DNA of 64,000 nt from Promethearchaeota archaeon (lineage in GTDB: Archaea > Asgardarchaeota > Lokiarchaeia > Sigyniarchaeales > SOKP01): contig JAEOTZ010000072.1 of NCBI GenBank assembly GCA_016839585.1, positions 87,355 through 151,354 on the forward strand, read 5' to 3'. The notes under the pieces were generated by a model. That model saw only the letters and a program-made list of their open reading frames with translations, did no database searches and was not told the DNA's origin. Made by a program: the position numbers and the translations under genes. This document shows positions 1 through 8,781 of this stretch, in pieces; the first letter of the stretch is position 1, and the number at the start of each line of letters is the position of its first letter.

Positions 1-123
1 ACATTTAAACTCTTTTTAAATTGTTTATATCTTAAGATTTAATCTAAATAAATTATCCCTTCCAATATATGATTTTTAAAAAATATTTTAGAATAGAATA
101 AAAATTTAAAGGAGGTTTAAAAA

Positions 124-378
124 TTGAGTGAGAAAGATAATAACGATGTTGAATATGATGAAGAATTAGATACACGAGGTTTATTTTGTCCAGAACCTCT
201 TTTCGAGGTTAGGAATTTAAGTGAAACCCTTGAAGTAGGGCAATGTTTTAAAGTGATTGCTGATGATCCTGCTGCTGAGGAGGATCTTACGCGGTGGGCT
301 AAGAGGACAGAGACACAATTAGTAGAGTTTAGAAAGGATGGGGACGATTTAATATTTTATTTTAAAAAAGTAAAATAA
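124..378 (+). CDS. tusA: TusA/SirA-family sulfur carrier protein
   Basis: Sulfur carrier that holds a persulfide on one cysteine and passes it to other proteins. The 84-residue product has an acidic tail of about 14 residues and then the family signature LDTRGLFCPEP with the persulfide Cys at residue 22 (CPxP motif). Start is TTG, chosen because a strong GGAGG (111-115) lies 8 bases upstream. It heads a run of sulfur genes (DsrE-like, IscS, IscU, rhodanese fusion), which supports a role in sulfur relay, perhaps for Fe-S cluster assembly or tRNA thiolation. The family call is firm; the acceptor is inference. Confidence 0.9.
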   Translation: MSEKDNNDVEYDEELDTRGLFCPEPLFEVRNLSETLEVGQCFKVIADDPAAEEDLTRWAKRTETQLVEFRKDGDDLIFYFKKVK

Positions 379-383
379 AAGAG

Positions 384-755
384 ATGAGAAAAAAAATGGA
401 AGAAAAACATATTCTTTATGTTCAAACAAGTCATGATCCAGAAAGACAATATAGTCCTCTTGTTTTAGCTCAAACTGCTAAGGCAATGGATATTAAAGCT
501 ACTGTTTATTACTTAGGTACTGCTTTAAGAATATTAAAACCTGGAGAGGCTGAAAAGATAAAACTTGGTGATTTTCCCAGTGTTAAAGAAATGATTGATA
601 AAACATTAAATATGGGTATTGAAATATTAGTATGCGAAGCTTCAAAGCGAATGTTAGGTTGGGAAAAAGCGGAGCTCATTCCAGGCATTAAAATTGTAGG
701 TGCTGCAACTTTAAATGATTTAGTCTTAGATGCTGATGCAACACAGTGGTTTTAA
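384..755 (+). CDS. DsrE-like sulfurtransferase-family protein
   Basis: Small alpha/beta protein of 123 residues resembling the DsrE/DsrF/TusD family, which relays persulfide sulfur with TusA. It has a typical N-terminal strand and loop (ILYVQTSHDPE) and a single likely functional Cys at residue 84 (ILVCEASK), where DsrE-like proteins carry the sulfur-accepting cysteine. It starts 5 bases after the tusA stop, so the two are probably cotranscribed. An in-frame ATG at 396 is an alternative start that fits the conserved N-terminus slightly better. Direct TusA-DsrE pairing is common in archaea. The exact reaction is not visible from sequence. Confidence 0.8.
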   Translation: MRKKMEEKHILYVQTSHDPERQYSPLVLAQTAKAMDIKATVYYLGTALRILKPGEAEKIKLGDFPSVKEMIDKTLNMGIEILVCEASKRMLGWEKAELIPGIKIVGAATLNDLVLDADATQWF

Positions 756-821
756 TATTTATTTAATTGAGATAATTATATAAATTATTAATTAAAGAAT
801 TTTATAATTGAGGAGGTAAAA

Positions 822-2015
822 ATGAGTATATATCTGGATTATCAAGCAGCAAAACCAGTTGATGTAAGAGTAGTTTCAGAGATGACTATATACTTTAATA
901 ACAAGTTTGCTAATCCATCTTCTTTACATTGCGATGGGGATGAAGCAACTGATGCATTAATTGAATCTCGCCAAAAAATTGCTGATTTTATTAATGCTCC
1001 AAACACATCAGATATAATTTTTACATCAAGTGCTACTGAATCAAACAATCTAGCACTTATAGGTTCAGCAATGAGAAATAAAAAGAAAGGCAACCATATA
1101 ATTATATCCGAGATTGAACATATATCCATATTAAATATCGCTAAATATTTGGAACGTGAAGGTTTCAAGGTTAGTAGAGTTCCCGTAGATCAATTTGGAA
1201 TTATTAAACTTGAGAAGTTGGAGAAATTAATAAATGATCAGACAATTTTAATTTCAATCTCTACTGCGAGTAATGAGGTTGGATCTCTTCAACCAATAAA
1301 AGAGATTAGTGAAATTGCGGCAAAAAAGAATGTTTTATTTCATACTGATGCTGTAGCTAGTGAAGGTGTTATTCCGATCGATGTACAAAAAGTACCGATA
1401 GATATGATGACCTTATCTTCGAATGATATTTATGGACCTAGGGGTGTCGGAGCACTTTACTTAAAAAAGGGAGTACGTATAAATCCAATAATAATAGGTG
1501 GCGGTCAAGAACGAGGATTGAGATCTGGTTCAGAAAATGTCCCTGGTATCGTAGGTTTTGCTAAAGCAGCTGAAATTATGAGAGAAGAAATTAAAACAGA
1601 AGTAATAAGGCTAAAAAGTATGAGAGACAAACTGATTCAAGAAGTATTAAGTAGAGTTCCAAATTCGTATTTAAATGGACATCCTGAAAAACGACTTCCT
1701 AATAATGCACATTTTAGATTTGATTATATTGAAGGAGAATCATTAATATTATCTTTAAAAGATCAAAAAGTAGCTGCTGCCACGGGTTCTGCATGTTCAT
1801 CAAAGACCTTAGAACCATCTCATACATTAATTTCAATGGGTTTATTACATGAAGAGGCTCATGGCAGTTTATTATTCACATTAGGCAGGTTTACAAAAGA
1901 AGCTGATCTTGATAAAGCAATAGAAGTTTTACCTGGAATTGTTAAACGTTTACGATTATTATCCCCTTTAACGCCTCCTGAATTAATAAAAAAGTATAAT
2001 GAGGTGAATGATTAG
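822..2015 (+). CDS. iscS: IscS/NifS-like cysteine desulfurase homologue lacking the PLP lysine
   Basis: Class V aminotransferase-fold protein, 397 residues, of the IscS/NifS family that supplies sulfur for Fe-S clusters. The sulfur-accepting loop is intact (TGSACSSKTLEPS, Cys325), as are the catalytic His (SEIEHISI) and the HTDA aspartate. The loop that normally reads HKxYGPKG reads SSNDIYGPRG, so the Schiff-base Lys is Asp202, and the usual Gln after HTDA is Ala. The Archaeoglobus fulgidus IscS has, from memory, the same SSNDIYGP sequence and the same loss, so this looks like an ortholog rather than an error. RBS GAGGAGGT precedes the ATG. The iscU-type gene follows directly. Confidence 0.9.
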   Translation: MSIYLDYQAAKPVDVRVVSEMTIYFNNKFANPSSLHCDGDEATDALIESRQKIADFINAPNTSDIIFTSSATESNNLALIGSAMRNKKKGNHIIISEIEHISILNIAKYLEREGFKVSRVPVDQFGIIKLEKLEKLINDQTILISISTASNEVGSLQPIKEISEIAAKKNVLFHTDAVASEGVIPIDVQKVPIDMMTLSSNDIYGPRGVGALYLKKGVRINPIIIGGGQERGLRSGSENVPGIVGFAKAAEIMREEIKTEVIRLKSMRDKLIQEVLSRVPNSYLNGHPEKRLPNNAHFRFDYIEGESLILSLKDQKVAAATGSACSSKTLEPSHTLISMGLLHEEAHGSLLFTLGRFTKEADLDKAIEVLPGIVKRLRLLSPLTPPELIKKYNEVND

Positions 2016-2016
2016 A

Positions 2017-2814
2017 ATGAAATCTACACAATATACTGAAAAAGTGTTAGACCATTTTAGAAATCCAAGAAATGTTGGAGTAATAGAAAAACCAGATGGG
2101 TATGGTAAAGTTGGAAATCCTGTTTGTGGAGATTTAATGGAAATCTTCATTAAAGTGGGTAAAAATGATTCTGGAGAAGAAGTAATTGATGATGTTAAAT
2201 TTAGAACTTTTGGATGCGGGTCTGCAGTGGCTACATCCTCAATGGTAACTACAATGGCTAAAGGGATGAAAGTTGATGATGCTTATAAAATAACTCGAAA
2301 TGATGTTGCTGATGAGTTAGAAGGATTACCCCCAATAAAGATGCATTGTTCAAACTTAGCGGCTGATGCCTTAAAAGCGGCTATAGATAATTATAGAACC
2401 AAATCAGACCCTTATGTCGAAATTGAGGCTAGAGCTTGCTCAGTACCGGATATTAAAATAATTCTTGGTGAGGATGAGTTTCTTGGAAAAGGAGTTTATA
2501 AGAAAGTTGATGATTTGTCTGAATTTAATGGAAAAAGAGTTTTAGTGGTAGATACTGGAGATAAATCCTTAGAGCTTGCGATGAAATTAACTAAACATAC
2601 TGGGAGAGTTGTAGTATTAACTTCTGCTAAAACTACACCTGGTTCAGAAGAATTAAAGAAAAAATTGAAACTATCAGATGTTAAAATCTTACACGAATCA
2701 GAGTTATTAGAAATTCAAGGTACTGATGATGTTGAAAAAGTAATAATTCAAGATTTTGATGAAGATGAAAAATATGAATTATTCGTTGATACAGTCATCA
2801 TACTTGAAGTTTAA
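2017..2814 (+). CDS. iscU: IscU-type Fe-S scaffold with C-terminal thioredoxin-reductase-like domain
   Basis: Residues 1-140 are a NifU-N/IscU scaffold with the three cluster-binding cysteines: Cys37 (PVCGD), Cys67 (FGCGSA) and Cys111 (MHCSN). Residues about 155-265 form an extra domain resembling the pyridine-nucleotide half of thioredoxin reductase (GKRVLVVDTGDKSLELAMKL, then VKILHESELLEI and YELFVDTVIIL). Its glycine loop is degenerate (DTGDKS instead of GGGDSA), so NADPH binding is doubtful. I chose ATG 2017 because GAGGTGA (2001-2007) is spaced for it; ATG 2008 abuts that RBS and overlaps iscS. Standard IscU proteins are about 130-150 residues, so the tail is unusual. It probably works with the upstream IscS. 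Confidence 0.88.
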   Translation: MKSTQYTEKVLDHFRNPRNVGVIEKPDGYGKVGNPVCGDLMEIFIKVGKNDSGEEVIDDVKFRTFGCGSAVATSSMVTTMAKGMKVDDAYKITRNDVADELEGLPPIKMHCSNLAADALKAAIDNYRTKSDPYVEIEARACSVPDIKIILGEDEFLGKGVYKKVDDLSEFNGKRVLVVDTGDKSLELAMKLTKHTGRVVVLTSAKTTPGSEELKKKLKLSDVKILHESELLEIQGTDDVEKVIIQDFDEDEKYELFVDTVIILEV

Positions 2815-3023
2815 GCAATTAAAAATTTTTTTTATTACTATTTCTAATGAATTTTCAAATTATAAATAAAAAGCTCTTATAACTATAAAAGTCATGGATG
2901 TCAGCTCATATAATCTTTAAGTTATAATAGCGAGTTTTAAATTTAAATGCAATTTATTTATTCTCAAAAGTAGTGTAAAAATCATACATAACTAAAATTA
3001 AAACAGATCGAGAGAGTGTTAAA

Positions 3024-5417
3024 ATGGATCGAGAGAGAATTGTAATTGTTGGTGGAGTTGCTGGAGGAGCCTCTGCGGCAGCAAGGTTAAGGAGATTACG
3101 AGAGGATTTAGAAATTGTCATGTTAGATAAAGGTCCGTATGTTAGTTTTGCCAACTGCGGGCTTCCATATTATGTGGGAAATGTAATAAAGGATCGCGAG
3201 TCTTTAGAACTAGTCTCACCAGAGATGTTCCTAGAAAGGTTCAATATTGATGTTAGAGTTAATAATGAAGTAATTTCAATAGATAAAGAGAAAAAGCAAG
3301 TCAAAGTCAGAGATTTAAAAAAATTGTACGAATACTTCTTAGATTATGATAACTTGATTTTAGCAACTGGCTCAAATCCTATTGTACCTTCTTTTAATGG
3401 TCTTGAGGATGTACCATATTTTACAGTATGGTCTATACCCGATGCTGTAAAAATTAGAGATTATGTTGAAAAACATAATATAAAGAATGCTGTTATCGTT
3501 GGTGGTGGCTTTATTGGATTAGAAATGGCAGAAAACTTAGTTGAGAAGAGAGTGAAAGTAAAAATAGTGGAAATGCTAGATCAGGTAATGCCACCAATAG
3601 ATAAGGAAATAGCGCAATTTATTCATCAAGAATTAATATTAAATGGAGTTTGTCTCGTTTTAGAAGATCCCGTAGATTCCTTTGGAAGAACTGAAGCTGG
3701 CCAACCTTTTGTTAAAACCAAAAGTGGTCGTGTTATAGAAACAGATCTGATAATTTTATCAATAGGTATTAGACCAGAAAGTAAGTTGGCTAAAGAAGCA
3801 GATTTAGAATTAACAGAAAGAGGTTATATAAAGGTTAATCGTAGAATGTTAGCATCTGATCCCAGTATTTATGCTGTTGGAGATACTATTCAAGTTCAGC
3901 ATTATCAAACAAATCAACCAATATCTATAGCCTTAGCAGGTCCAGCAAATAAACAAGGGAGAATTGCGGCAGAAAATGTTGCCGGAAGAAATTTAGAATA
4001 TAAAGGAATTTTGGGAGCATCTGTAGTTAAAATTTTTGATGTCACTGTTGCTTCTGCAGGTTTAACAGAAAAACAACTAAAAAATACCACTATTAAATAT
4101 GAAAAAATATATGTACATCCAAACAATCATGCTGGTTACTATCCAGGAGCTATACCAATAACGATTAAATTAATTTTCGAAGTACCTAGTGGTAAAGTTC
4201 TTGGAGCTCAGGCTGTTGGAGGTCAAGGTACAGAAAAAAGAATTGATGTCATCTCTACTGTAATTAAGTTTGGTGGGACAGTTTTTGACTTGGAAGAATT
4301 AGAGTTAACTTATGCTCCTCCGTATGGTTCTGCAAAAGATCCAGTAAATATGGCAGGATTTGTTGCGGCAAATTATCTTAGAGAAGATATGCCTATTTGG
4401 CATTGGCATGATATTAATGAAGTTAAAACTAATGGAGGTATATTATTAGATGTTAGAACCAAAGAAGAATATGCAGCTAGAACCATCGAGGACTCAATGA
4501 ACGTACCAATTGAAGAATTAAGAAAACGATTAAGTGAAATACCTAATAATGGGCCAATCTACGTCTATTGCGAAGTAGGATATAGAAGTTATTTAGCTAC
4601 TAGGATTCTTTTACAAAGTGGATTTAAAGAAGTCTATGAATTAACCGGAGGATTTAAAATTTTTGAAATGGCAAATGCTACCACAGAAGAAATAATGGCT
4701 GCATGTGGAGGATCCGAAAACGTTATCGAGGAATTTGTACATGAAAAAGCTATTGAAACAGATAATTATGTAGAAGTTGATGCTTGTGGATTATCCTGTC
4801 CAGGACCTCTCAATGTGTTAATCAAATCACTTGATACATTACCTGAAAATAAAAAATTAAAAATCTATGCTACTGACCCAGGATTTAAATCTAGTGTTGA
4901 AGCCTATTCTAAATTAAATGAAGCTGTAAAATTATTACATCTTGGAAAAGAAGAAGGGAAGTTAGTAGCTACTTTAGAAAAAGTCCAGCCCACTATAGAA
5001 GTTATACCTACTGTTAGAAAGAAAACTAGAAAGGAATTAAGACCTCCTGATGCACCTCCGATTTCAGATATTAATGTTGATGAATTATATGAACGAATTG
5101 ATACTGAAGATGAGCCAGTACTCTTAATTGATGTCAGAACCTCACAGGAATTTTATGGTTCAGGGGGTCATATAAAGAATTCCAAGTTAATTCCCTTAGG
5201 AGAATTATTAAATAATACAGATGTCATAAAAGATTATAAGAATGAAGAAATAGTTGTGATTTGTCATTCCGGGTCTCGCTCTATGATGGCAGCTCAATTG
5301 TTAGCACAGGCAGGATTCAAGGACGTTAGAAACCTCTTAGGGGGAATAATGATATGGCACCGAAAAGGTTATCCCGTAAAGTTAGAAGAAGAAAGAATGG
5401 CAGGAACATTTTATTGA
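3024..5417 (+). CDS. CoA-disulfide reductase / rhodanese / TusA / rhodanese fusion
   Basis: Four-part, 797-residue sulfur-transfer enzyme. Residues 1-450 are an FAD/NAD(P)H disulfide reductase of the CoADR/Npsr type (IVIVGGVAGGASAA, redox Cys45 in SFANCGLPYY, second nucleotide motif AVIVGGGFIGLEMA, FAD-binding VGD). Residues about 455-555 are a rhodanese with Cys516 (YCEVGYRS). Residues about 580-655 are a TusA domain with Cys592 (CGLSCPGP). A second rhodanese fills the C-terminus with Cys747 (CHSGSRS). Such enzymes reduce CoA or protein disulfides and persulfides; the appended modules would pass the sulfane sulfur along. It follows the iscSU pair after a 209-base gap, so it may have its own promoter. 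Confidence 0.92.
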   Translation: MDRERIVIVGGVAGGASAAARLRRLREDLEIVMLDKGPYVSFANCGLPYYVGNVIKDRESLELVSPEMFLERFNIDVRVNNEVISIDKEKKQVKVRDLKKLYEYFLDYDNLILATGSNPIVPSFNGLEDVPYFTVWSIPDAVKIRDYVEKHNIKNAVIVGGGFIGLEMAENLVEKRVKVKIVEMLDQVMPPIDKEIAQFIHQELILNGVCLVLEDPVDSFGRTEAGQPFVKTKSGRVIETDLIILSIGIRPESKLAKEADLELTERGYIKVNRRMLASDPSIYAVGDTIQVQHYQTNQPISIALAGPANKQGRIAAENVAGRNLEYKGILGASVVKIFDVTVASAGLTEKQLKNTTIKYEKIYVHPNNHAGYYPGAIPITIKLIFEVPSGKVLGAQAVGGQGTEKRIDVISTVIKFGGTVFDLEELELTYAPPYGSAKDPVNMAGFVAANYLREDMPIWHWHDINEVKTNGGILLDVRTKEEYAARTIEDSMNVPIEELRKRLSEIPNNGPIYVYCEVGYRSYLATRILLQSGFKEVYELTGGFKIFEMANATTEEIMAACGGSENVIEEFVHEKAIETDNYVEVDACGLSCPGPLNVLIKSLDTLPENKKLKIYATDPGFKSSVEAYSKLNEAVKLLHLGKEEGKLVATLEKVQPTIEVIPTVRKKTRKELRPPDAPPISDINVDELYERIDTEDEPVLLIDVRTSQEFYGSGGHIKNSKLIPLGELLNNTDVIKDYKNEEIVVICHSGSRSMMAAQLLAQAGFKDVRNLLGGIMIWHRKGYPVKLEEERMAGTFY

Positions 5418-5449
5418 TCTAAACTTCTGGATTTTTTATTAAAAATAAG

Positions 5450-5457
5450 TATAAAAG
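5450..5457 (+). promoter_or_regulatory. TATA-box-like promoter for rubrerythrin
   Basis: TATAAAAG lies about 90 bases before the rubrerythrin ATG in an AT-rich gap, preceded by an A-run that could serve as BRE. An AGGAGG ribosome site (about 5525) sits close to the ATG. Prediction from sequence only. Confidence 0.35.
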
Positions 5458-5539
5458 TTATAATTAGGGTAAAATATTTTAAATCAAAAATATTCATTTA
5501 TTACGAAATTTCCAAATTACAATTAGGAGGTTAAAAATT

Positions 5540-6130
5540 ATGAAAGAAACTACTAAAAAATTATATACCGCATATGTTGGAGAATCACAAGCAAGAAATA
5601 GATATAATTATTTTTCTAAAATTGCGAAAAAAGAAGGATATGTATTAGTGTCTAAAATTTTTGACGAAACATCAGATCAAGAGAAGGAACATGGTAGCTG
5701 GTTTTATAAAATGCTGCAACAGTTCAAAAAGGAAGAACCCTTTGATGAAATGAAAGTACTCCCTGATGCAGAATTTCCAACAACCCATGGAACTACAATC
5801 GAGAATTTAAAATCTGCAATTAATGGCGAAAATATGGAATGGCAAACACTTTACCCTGATATAGTTAAGACTGCTGAAAAAGAGGGGTATCCTGACATTG
5901 CCAAAAGAGTAAGTGCAATTATAAAGGCAGAAAAACATCACTCTGAGAGATATGGTAAGCTTCTTAAGTTGGTTGGTGATGATGCCTTCTTTAAACGAGG
6001 AAAGAAGGTCGTGTGGGTCTGTATGGAATGCGGTTATGAGGTAGAAATGGATGAATTACCAAAAGATTTCAAATGTCCATCTTGTGATCACCCTAGAGAA
6101 TATTATAGAAAGAAATGTGAAGATTTTTAG
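5540..6130 (+). CDS. rbr: Rubrerythrin
   Basis: Peroxide-reducing non-heme diiron protein of anaerobes, 196 residues. Residues 1-145 are a ferritin-like four-helix domain with the expected Glu/His ligands (ESQARNRY, EKEH, EKHHSERY). The C-terminal 40 residues are a rubredoxin domain with two CxxC pairs (WVCMECGY and KCPSCDHP) that feeds electrons to the diiron site. AGGAGG precedes the ATG. The superoxide reductase gene follows 100 bases downstream, and a flavodiiron protein and rubredoxins lie within 8 kb, so it belongs to an oxidative-stress set. Length and domain order are typical. Confidence 0.95.
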   Translation: MKETTKKLYTAYVGESQARNRYNYFSKIAKKEGYVLVSKIFDETSDQEKEHGSWFYKMLQQFKKEEPFDEMKVLPDAEFPTTHGTTIENLKSAINGENMEWQTLYPDIVKTAEKEGYPDIAKRVSAIIKAEKHHSERYGKLLKLVGDDAFFKRGKKVVWVCMECGYEVEMDELPKDFKCPSCDHPREYYRKKCEDF

Positions 6131-6230
6131 AAAAAATTTAGTTATTTTTAATTTAAAATGAAAATCATTAAATAGAAAAATATATGTGATAAAGCACAAA
6201 ATAGTTAAATCTCAAATTGGTTATTAAAAA

Positions 6231-6620
6231 ATGAAACGAAAAGATATATATAAGTGTGAAATTTGTGGAAAAGTAATTGAGATCCTTAATCCAGCAGCAC
6301 CCGAAACAATCTGTTGCGGTCAACCTATGACATTAATGGAGGAGCTTTCCAAAGATTGGAAACTAGAGAAGCATGTCCCAAAGATCACAATTGAAGGCAA
6401 TAAAGTAACTGTTGATGTGGGTATTTCAATGGGAACTCCTCATCCAATGACAATGGAACATTGGATTATGTGGGTTGAGATAATGTGCAAAGATGGTTGC
6501 TACGAAAGAAGATTTTTAAATCCTGGAGATGAGCCTAAAGCAACTTTTACTGTTGCAAATCCAGAGGGTCTCATAGCAAGGGAATATTGCAATATCCATG
6601 GATTATGGATATCTAAGTAA
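6231..6620 (+). CDS. sor: Superoxide reductase (desulfoferrodoxin, 2Fe type)
   Basis: Reduces superoxide to hydrogen peroxide without making oxygen; the peroxide can go to the neighbouring rubrerythrin. Residues 1-35 are a desulforedoxin domain with Cys9, Cys12, Cys28 and Cys29, all four ligands for center I. The catalytic center II is also complete: Glu and Lys in LEKHVPK with its His, two His in PHPMTMEHWIMW, and Cys plus His in EYCNIHGLW. At 129 residues it matches class I desulfoferrodoxins. No strong RBS is visible before the ATG. A T-run follows the stop. Confidence 0.95.
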   Translation: MKRKDIYKCEICGKVIEILNPAAPETICCGQPMTLMEELSKDWKLEKHVPKITIEGNKVTVDVGISMGTPHPMTMEHWIMWVEIMCKDGCYERRFLNPGDEPKATFTVANPEGLIAREYCNIHGLWISK

Positions 6621-6639
6621 GGATACTAACAAATTAACC

Positions 6640-6653
6640 TTTTCTTTTTTTTT
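6640..6653 (+). terminator. Oligo-T terminator after superoxide reductase
   Basis: A T-rich run (TTTTCTTTTTTTTT) starts 20 bases after the sor stop codon. T-runs of this kind terminate archaeal transcription without a hairpin. No hairpin is visible here. Confidence 0.5.
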
Positions 6654-6742
6654 ATTATTTAAAAATTAAATATTTAAAGTTTAATTTTAATTATGACACT
6701 TATAATTATTTAATAGCAAGAGCTTATTTAGAAATATTATTT

Positions 6743-8098
6743 ATGTTAATTTATTTACAAATTTTTGTTATAAGTTGTTTTCTTGTCGTTATTATTGCCC
6801 TCTTTCGTGAGAAGACAGATTTTTTAACATATAGCATCGCAGCTATGCTAGCAGCAGCTACTGCAACATTTCTTTTTTCACCGGAATCCTTCTCTATTGA
6901 TGAATTTATTCTTGCAATAGATTGGCCAGTTATTTTTTTCTTAATTTCTTTATTTACGATAGTTGTTATTTTAGAGGAACAGTTAATTTTTCAGGAAATA
7001 GCGTTAAGAATCACTAGAAAATTTAGTACAAATACTCGAAAATTTTTTTGGGTAATTTGCTTAATTTCAACATTCAGTGCTGCGTTTATTGAAGATGTTT
7101 CAGTAACTGTAATTTTCATTCCCATGATTATTAGTACAAGCGAAAAGATGAGAATTAATCCTACTCCAATACTTCTAGGAATGACTATTTGTATTAATCT
7201 TGCCGCAACTTTAACTCCGTTCGGGTCTGCGCAGAATATATTAATAGCAAACAAATTTACACTTTCAACGAGCTGGTTTTTTACAAATTTAGCAGCATTT
7301 TTTATTATTGGTACATTGCTGACTCTATTTCTTCTGGATTATTTCGTTCTTAGAAAGCATTTAAAAGAGATTTGGGTTCCACATTGTGAAGAATATGAAG
7401 AGCCATTAGAAACTGAACACTTAGAAGAACATGAGTTAATTATTATGGAAGATTCAATTAATCCTAAGATTTTTTATCGCAATTTAATTAGTTTATTCAT
7501 TTTTTTCATAATGTTAATTATCATTCCAGACATTTTATTTATAGGGTTATTAGGAATGTTGTTGTTTGTATTTATTAACCCACGTAAAGGAGAGGCTGAT
7601 AGAAAGAAGCCAGACATTTCTTATTACTTTTCTAAAGTAGATTTTAAATTACCTTTCTTTTTTATAAGTTTATTTATTTTGGTATTCTGTTTTGACAAAG
7701 TAGGGCTTATCGGCATCATTGAAGATTTTGTAGTAACAATTTCTCCAAATAATCTTTTCTTACTATGCATATTTGTATTAATTATAACATCTATTCTTTC
7801 AGGATTTCTTGATAACGTTCCTGTTACAGTTCTTTTTATCCCAGTCATACAAGTTTTAATAGCTTCTGATTTTTCATCAATCCCATTGTTAATAGCATTC
7901 ATATTAGGGATAAACTTAGGAGGGAACTTTTTACCACAAGGCTCAGCAGCGGATATGATGACACTCGAATTATCTACAAAATATTGCGTAGACGGGATGA
8001 ATTATAAAAAACTGCTAAAGATTGGAGGGTTATTTGCCTTATTCCATATAATTCTTGGTATTGGATATTTAGCATTAATTATTTTTATCTTCTTTTAA
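6743..8098 (+). CDS. ArsB/NhaD-type ion transporter superfamily permease
   Basis: Polytopic membrane protein of 451 residues with about 11-12 hydrophobic segments, of the ion-transporter superfamily that holds ArsB arsenite permeases and NhaD Na+/H+ antiporters. The two pseudo-repeat signatures are present: ICINLAATLTPFGSAQNIL in the first half and LGINLGGNFLPQGSAADMM in the second, each preceded by an acidic and membrane-re-entrant region (AAFIEDVSVT, SGFLDNVPVT). The substrate cannot be told from sequence. A paralogue lies at 42148-43449. It has no obvious RBS and may be leaderless, with a TATA-like TTATAATT about 40 bases upstream. Confidence 0.8.
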   Translation: MLIYLQIFVISCFLVVIIALFREKTDFLTYSIAAMLAAATATFLFSPESFSIDEFILAIDWPVIFFLISLFTIVVILEEQLIFQEIALRITRKFSTNTRKFFWVICLISTFSAAFIEDVSVTVIFIPMIISTSEKMRINPTPILLGMTICINLAATLTPFGSAQNILIANKFTLSTSWFFTNLAAFFIIGTLLTLFLLDYFVLRKHLKEIWVPHCEEYEEPLETEHLEEHELIIMEDSINPKIFYRNLISLFIFFIMLIIIPDILFIGLLGMLLFVFINPRKGEADRKKPDISYYFSKVDFKLPFFFISLFILVFCFDKVGLIGIIEDFVVTISPNNLFLLCIFVLIITSILSGFLDNVPVTVLFIPVIQVLIASDFSSIPLLIAFILGINLGGNFLPQGSAADMMTLELSTKYCVDGMNYKKLLKIGGLFALFHIILGIGYLALIIFIFF

Positions 8099-8123
8099 AA
8101 AAAATGAGGTTTTAGATTACCAG

Positions 8124-8675
8124 ATGAGGAAAAATAAAGCTATCTTTTTAGACAGAGATGGCACAATAATTGAAGATAAAAATTATGCTTATAAAATTGA
8201 AGATTTAGAACTTTTACCGGGAGTGGTAGATGGTTTGAAATTATTACAAAGGTATTTTATTTTTTTCATAATAACAAATCAATCCGGGATTGGAAGAGGT
8301 TATTATACAGTGGTGGATTTTCATAAATTTAACAATTATCTCATTAAGCAATTAAAAGAGCATAGTATTAAAATAGAAAGAACCTATTTTTGCCCTCATT
8401 TAAAAGAAGATAATTGTGAATGTAGAAAACCAAAAACAAAATTTATTGATACTATAGTATCTGATTATAATATAAATATAGAAAATTCTTGGATGATTGG
8501 TGATCACCCTTCAGATGTTCTCTGTGGTATTAATGCAGGATGCAAAACAGTTTTTCTCTTAACGGGACACGGTCGAAAACACATTCAAGACTTAGAAGAG
8601 AATGAAATTGCTCCAAATATCATAACTAACAACTTTTTGAAAGCAGCAAGAGAAATAATTAAAGAATTTAAATAG
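8124..8675 (+). CDS. HAD-IIIA phosphatase, GmhB-like
   Basis: HAD-superfamily phosphatase of 183 residues close to histidinol-phosphatase/GmhB (heptose bisphosphate 7-phosphatase). Motif I is FLDRDGTI with both Asp residues, motif II is ITNQSGIGRG, the zinc-binding loop is CPH with CECRKPK, and motif IV is MIGDHPSDVLCG. Start is ATG with GAGGT about 17 bases upstream. It follows the permease by 25 bases. GmhB-like enzymes in archaea have varied sugar-phosphate substrates, so the true substrate is open. Confidence 0.85.
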   Translation: MRKNKAIFLDRDGTIIEDKNYAYKIEDLELLPGVVDGLKLLQRYFIFFIITNQSGIGRGYYTVVDFHKFNNYLIKQLKEHSIKIERTYFCPHLKEDNCECRKPKTKFIDTIVSDYNINIENSWMIGDHPSDVLCGINAGCKTVFLLTGHGRKHIQDLEENEIAPNIITNNFLKAAREIIKEFK

Positions 8676-8781
8676 CCAATTCAAATAAAATTAAGTGGAA
8701 TAGTTTTATTAAGAGATTAGTATAAAAGGGTAAATTATTATTAATTAAAAAAACATAAAATAATTTTGGTATAAGAGTACT

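Noticed and set aside
842..1168. Minus-strand frame of 108 codons inside iscS
   Set aside because: It lies wholly inside a well supported gene in the opposite direction and shows no known motif.
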